Shown: in pieces, positions 8,825 through 10,056 of the stretch
Layout: each line of letters begins with the position of its first letter
Numbering within the stretch: the first letter of the stretch is position 1
Assembly: GCA_027596035.1 (NCBI GenBank)
Contig: JADGJA010000830.1
Span: forward strand, 1 to 10,056
Origin: Thoreauomyces humboldtii
Lineage: Eukaryota; Chytridiomycota; Chytridiomycetes; Spizellomycetales; Powellomycetaceae
Reading direction: 5' to 3'
Length of the DNA: 10,056 nucleotides
Notes under the pieces: model-generated
Seen by the model: the letters and a program-made list of their open reading frames with translations, nothing else
What the model was told of the DNA's origin: nothing
The model's database searches: none
Made by a program: the position numbers and the translations under genes

Positions 8825-9396
8825 ACACGCAGACAAAAAAGAATCGAACTCCACTACCAAATCTAGCTGAGATAAGGGACAGAGTTCGCGGAAAGAAGGT
8901 TTTCTCATCGATTGATATTCGTGAGGCCTATCACCGAGTCGCAATCCGCGAGGAGGATGTGGAGAAGACTGCATTCCGAACTCGGTATGGACACTTTGAG
9001 TGACGACTGATGCCATTTGGATTGATCAATGCACCAGTGACTTTCCAAAGATTGACAAACAAGGTTCTCAAGGATCTTGCAGACAAGTGTCTGATCTCTT
9101 ATTTGGACAACATATTGATATTCTCGGACAATATGGAGGACCACATCAAACATGTAAAAGAGACACTTAGACTCCTAGACGAGCACAAGCTGTTTGTTAT
9201 GCCAACGACGTGCACTTGGGCTGTAGGAGAGGTCGGGTTCTGTGGTCATATGATTGGCTCTGATGGCATGCGCCTCGCCAAATCAAAGATCAAAGCCGTC
9301 CTAGATTGGCAATCGCCAAAGGACTACAAGGAAGTCGCATCTGTGAGCAGGACGGTGCAGCTGTAGGAACTTGTAGAATGGGCTAGATGAAGCCAA
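8764..9396 (+). pseudogene. pol: retrotransposon reverse transcriptase palm and thumb, interrupted, active site mutated
   Basis: Continues the reverse transcriptase one frame over. [20 protein letters not shown] gives the fingers. [12 protein letters not shown] carries the first catalytic Asp (codon 8914-8916). [12 protein letters not shown] then meets a TGA at 9001-9003 where the family has Trp. The phase continues with LMPFGLINAPVTFQRLTN and YLDNILIFS; the second Asp of YLDD is Asn (codon 9109-9111), which would abolish polymerase chemistry. GFCGHMIGSDGMRLAKSKI and DWQSPKDYKEVAS mark the connection region, ending at a TAG (9364-9366), a few more similar residues (ELVEWAR) and another TGA. 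Confidence 0.88.
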
Positions 9397-9420
9397 GGTG
9401 TTGGAGTTGAACCAAGCACC
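9397..9420. repeat. small hairpin immediately after the pol remnant
   Basis: GGTGTTGG and CCAAGCACC pair around a 7-nt loop with one bulged C. The minus strand resembles a tRNA T-arm/B-box sequence (GGTTCAACTCC), but no tRNA body surrounds it. Function unknown. Confidence 0.4.
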
Positions 9421-9428
9421 CGGCAGGG

Positions 9429-9493
9429 CCACGGTACGTGTAGAGGGCGGGGAAAGGGCCCTCGGGCCCTTCCCTAACCCTATCGGTACCGTG
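9429..9493. repeat. long GC-rich imperfect hairpin with telomere-like repeat in one arm
   Basis: The inner arms GGGAAAGGGCCC and GGGCCCTTCCC pair with one bulged A around a TC loop (about 9450-9474). The outer arms CACGGTAC and GTACCGTG also pair (about 9430-9437 and 9486-9493). The right side contains CCCTAACCCTA, almost two copies of the common telomere unit. It could be a stable RNA or DNA hairpin, a terminator or a mobile-element end. Confidence 0.55.
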
Positions 9494-9665
9494 CTATAGT
9501 ACTGACGCTTCGGGACAAGCCCTGGCGGGTGATGACTACAAGAAACCATGTTACGGGTATAACTATACGACAACCCCCTCAGACTCGATGACCCTGCAGC
9601 AGGCAGGAATCACCGAGTTGCCAGGAAATGGTATGCCCGTAGCAGGAGTCTACCTTGTCGCAGAG

Positions 9666-9697
9666 CGGCATCGAGAACACGCGTGTTCCCGGCATCG
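9666..9697. repeat. 14-bp palindrome between 8-bp direct repeats
   Basis: GAACACGCGTGTTC (9675-9688) is perfectly self-complementary and centred on ACGCGT. CGGCATCG lies on both sides, at 9666-9673 and 9690-9697. The layout could be a dimeric protein-binding site or a tiny insertion scar, or arise by chance. Confidence 0.5.
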
Positions 9698-9788
9698 TGA
9701 ACGCAGTCCACGTGTGAGACGCACAGAGTCGAAGGTAGGTATATTCAGAGGAATGTACTAAGTGACAGGGGGAATTGGCAGGGGGTCG

Positions 9789-9798
9789 CTATATATAC
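9789..9798 (+). promoter_or_regulatory. TATA box, likely rightward promoter or LTR promoter
   Basis: CTATATATAC followed by a purine-rich region and a 12-bp direct repeat. No coding start with support follows before the edge. It may drive a gene to the right or be the U3 TATA box of an LTR. The run is nearly symmetric, so the strand is a guess. Confidence 0.4.
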
Positions 9799-9838
9799 TG
9801 AGGAAGGAGTGAGCGGCCGGGGGAAGAAGGGACGAAGT

Positions 9839-9870
9839 GGCACAGCAGGGGAAGCCAAGGCACAGCAGGG
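9839..9870 (+). repeat. 12-bp direct repeat GGCACAGCAGGG, two copies
   Basis: Copies at 9839-9850 and 9859-9870, spaced 20 nt start to start, about 40-60 nt after the TATA box. The spacing fits a leader or R-region repeat, but no function can be assigned. Confidence 0.55.
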
Positions 9871-10056
9871 AGGGTTGGAGACCAGGTGCTCGACAGTGAA
9901 GTGAGGGATTCAGACGGGGGGTGACTACGTGGGAATTTGGATAGCTAAAGAGAGGCGTATCACACCTCCCCTGAACCCGAAGGTCTTCTGATGACCCGAG
10001 GGTTCTTGCATCAGGTAGTGGAGTACTGAGCTGATCGAGCTCCCCAGCTCCGGGCG

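Larger units (their letters stand above)
7772..9396 (+). mobile_element. Ty3/Gypsy-type LTR retrotransposon fragment (protease and reverse transcriptase), inactive
   Basis: Order is retroviral-type aspartic protease, linker, reverse transcriptase, as in Ty3/Gypsy pol. Gag, a convincing RNase H, integrase and chromodomain are absent, and no paired LTRs are seen, so this is a partial copy. Breaks include an in-frame TGA at 7769-7771, a frameshift near 8756-8767, a TGA at 9001-9003, a TAG at 9364-9366 and a TGA at 9388-9390. The active site is YLDN instead of YLDD. Base composition is less GC-rich than in the neighbouring host genes. Borders are estimates based on where family similarity fades. 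Confidence 0.88.
9494..10056. other. right-end region without a supported gene
   Basis: About 560 nt. One plus-strand frame is open from about 9444 to 9761 and contains YSTDASGQALAG (9495-9530), reminiscent of an RNase H start, but the following residues do not fit the family. The rest holds the palindrome, TATA box and direct repeat listed separately, and an imperfect inverted repeat at 9973-10005. It may be retroelement debris, a diverged LTR or an upstream region of a gene beyond the edge. Confidence 0.4.

Noticed and set aside
9398..9411. tRNA gene on the minus strand (B-box-like GGTTCAACTCC)
   Set aside because: The T-arm-like hairpin has no acceptor, D or anticodon arms around it.
1..10056. 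CRISPR array, bacterial operon or prophage
   Set aside because: No regularly spaced repeats; spliced genes and the retroelement point to a eukaryote.

Overview
The window looks like nuclear DNA of a eukaryote, most probably a fungus. Protein genes carry short GT...AG introns (74, 98 and 212 nt in my models), intergenic gaps are compact, TATA boxes are clear, and a decayed Ty3/Gypsy-type retrotransposon is present. The lineage cannot be fixed by eye. Nothing indicates a bacterium, organelle or DNA virus.

Three host genes lie on the minus strand. (1) 91-1249 is a three-exon aquaglyceroporin of 328 aa. Both NPA boxes are present, and the second is completed as NPARD only after splicing. A TATA box sits about 75 nt upstream of its start. 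(2) 1928-3787 is an intronless 619-aa reading frame with the character of an arrestin-like two-domain beta-sandwich protein plus a helical C-terminal extension. (3) 5231-7200 is a two-exon, 585-aa CRAL-TRIO (Sec14-like) lipid-binding protein. It has an acidic FFAT-like motif and a hydrophobic segment near its C-terminus, which suggests a lipid-transfer protein acting at membrane contacts.

On the plus strand, about 7772-9396 is a fragment of a Ty3/Gypsy pol gene with a retroviral-type aspartic protease and reverse transcriptase. It is broken by stops and a frameshift, and its active-site YLDD is changed to YLDN. No gag, integrase or matching LTR pair was found. The right end (9397-10056) has no convincing gene but holds hairpins, a palindrome inside a direct repeat, a strong TATA box and a short tandem repeat. 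It could be LTR or other mobile-element debris, or the promoter of a gene beyond the edge.

The gap 3788-5230 (about 1.4 kb) has no gene I can support; it holds a 16-bp perfect palindrome and a purine tract. The three genes do not form an obvious pathway, although all plausibly act at membranes (solute channel, trafficking adaptor, lipid carrier). I did not find a clearly new system. The best lead is the CRAL-TRIO/FFAT-like/membrane-segment protein.
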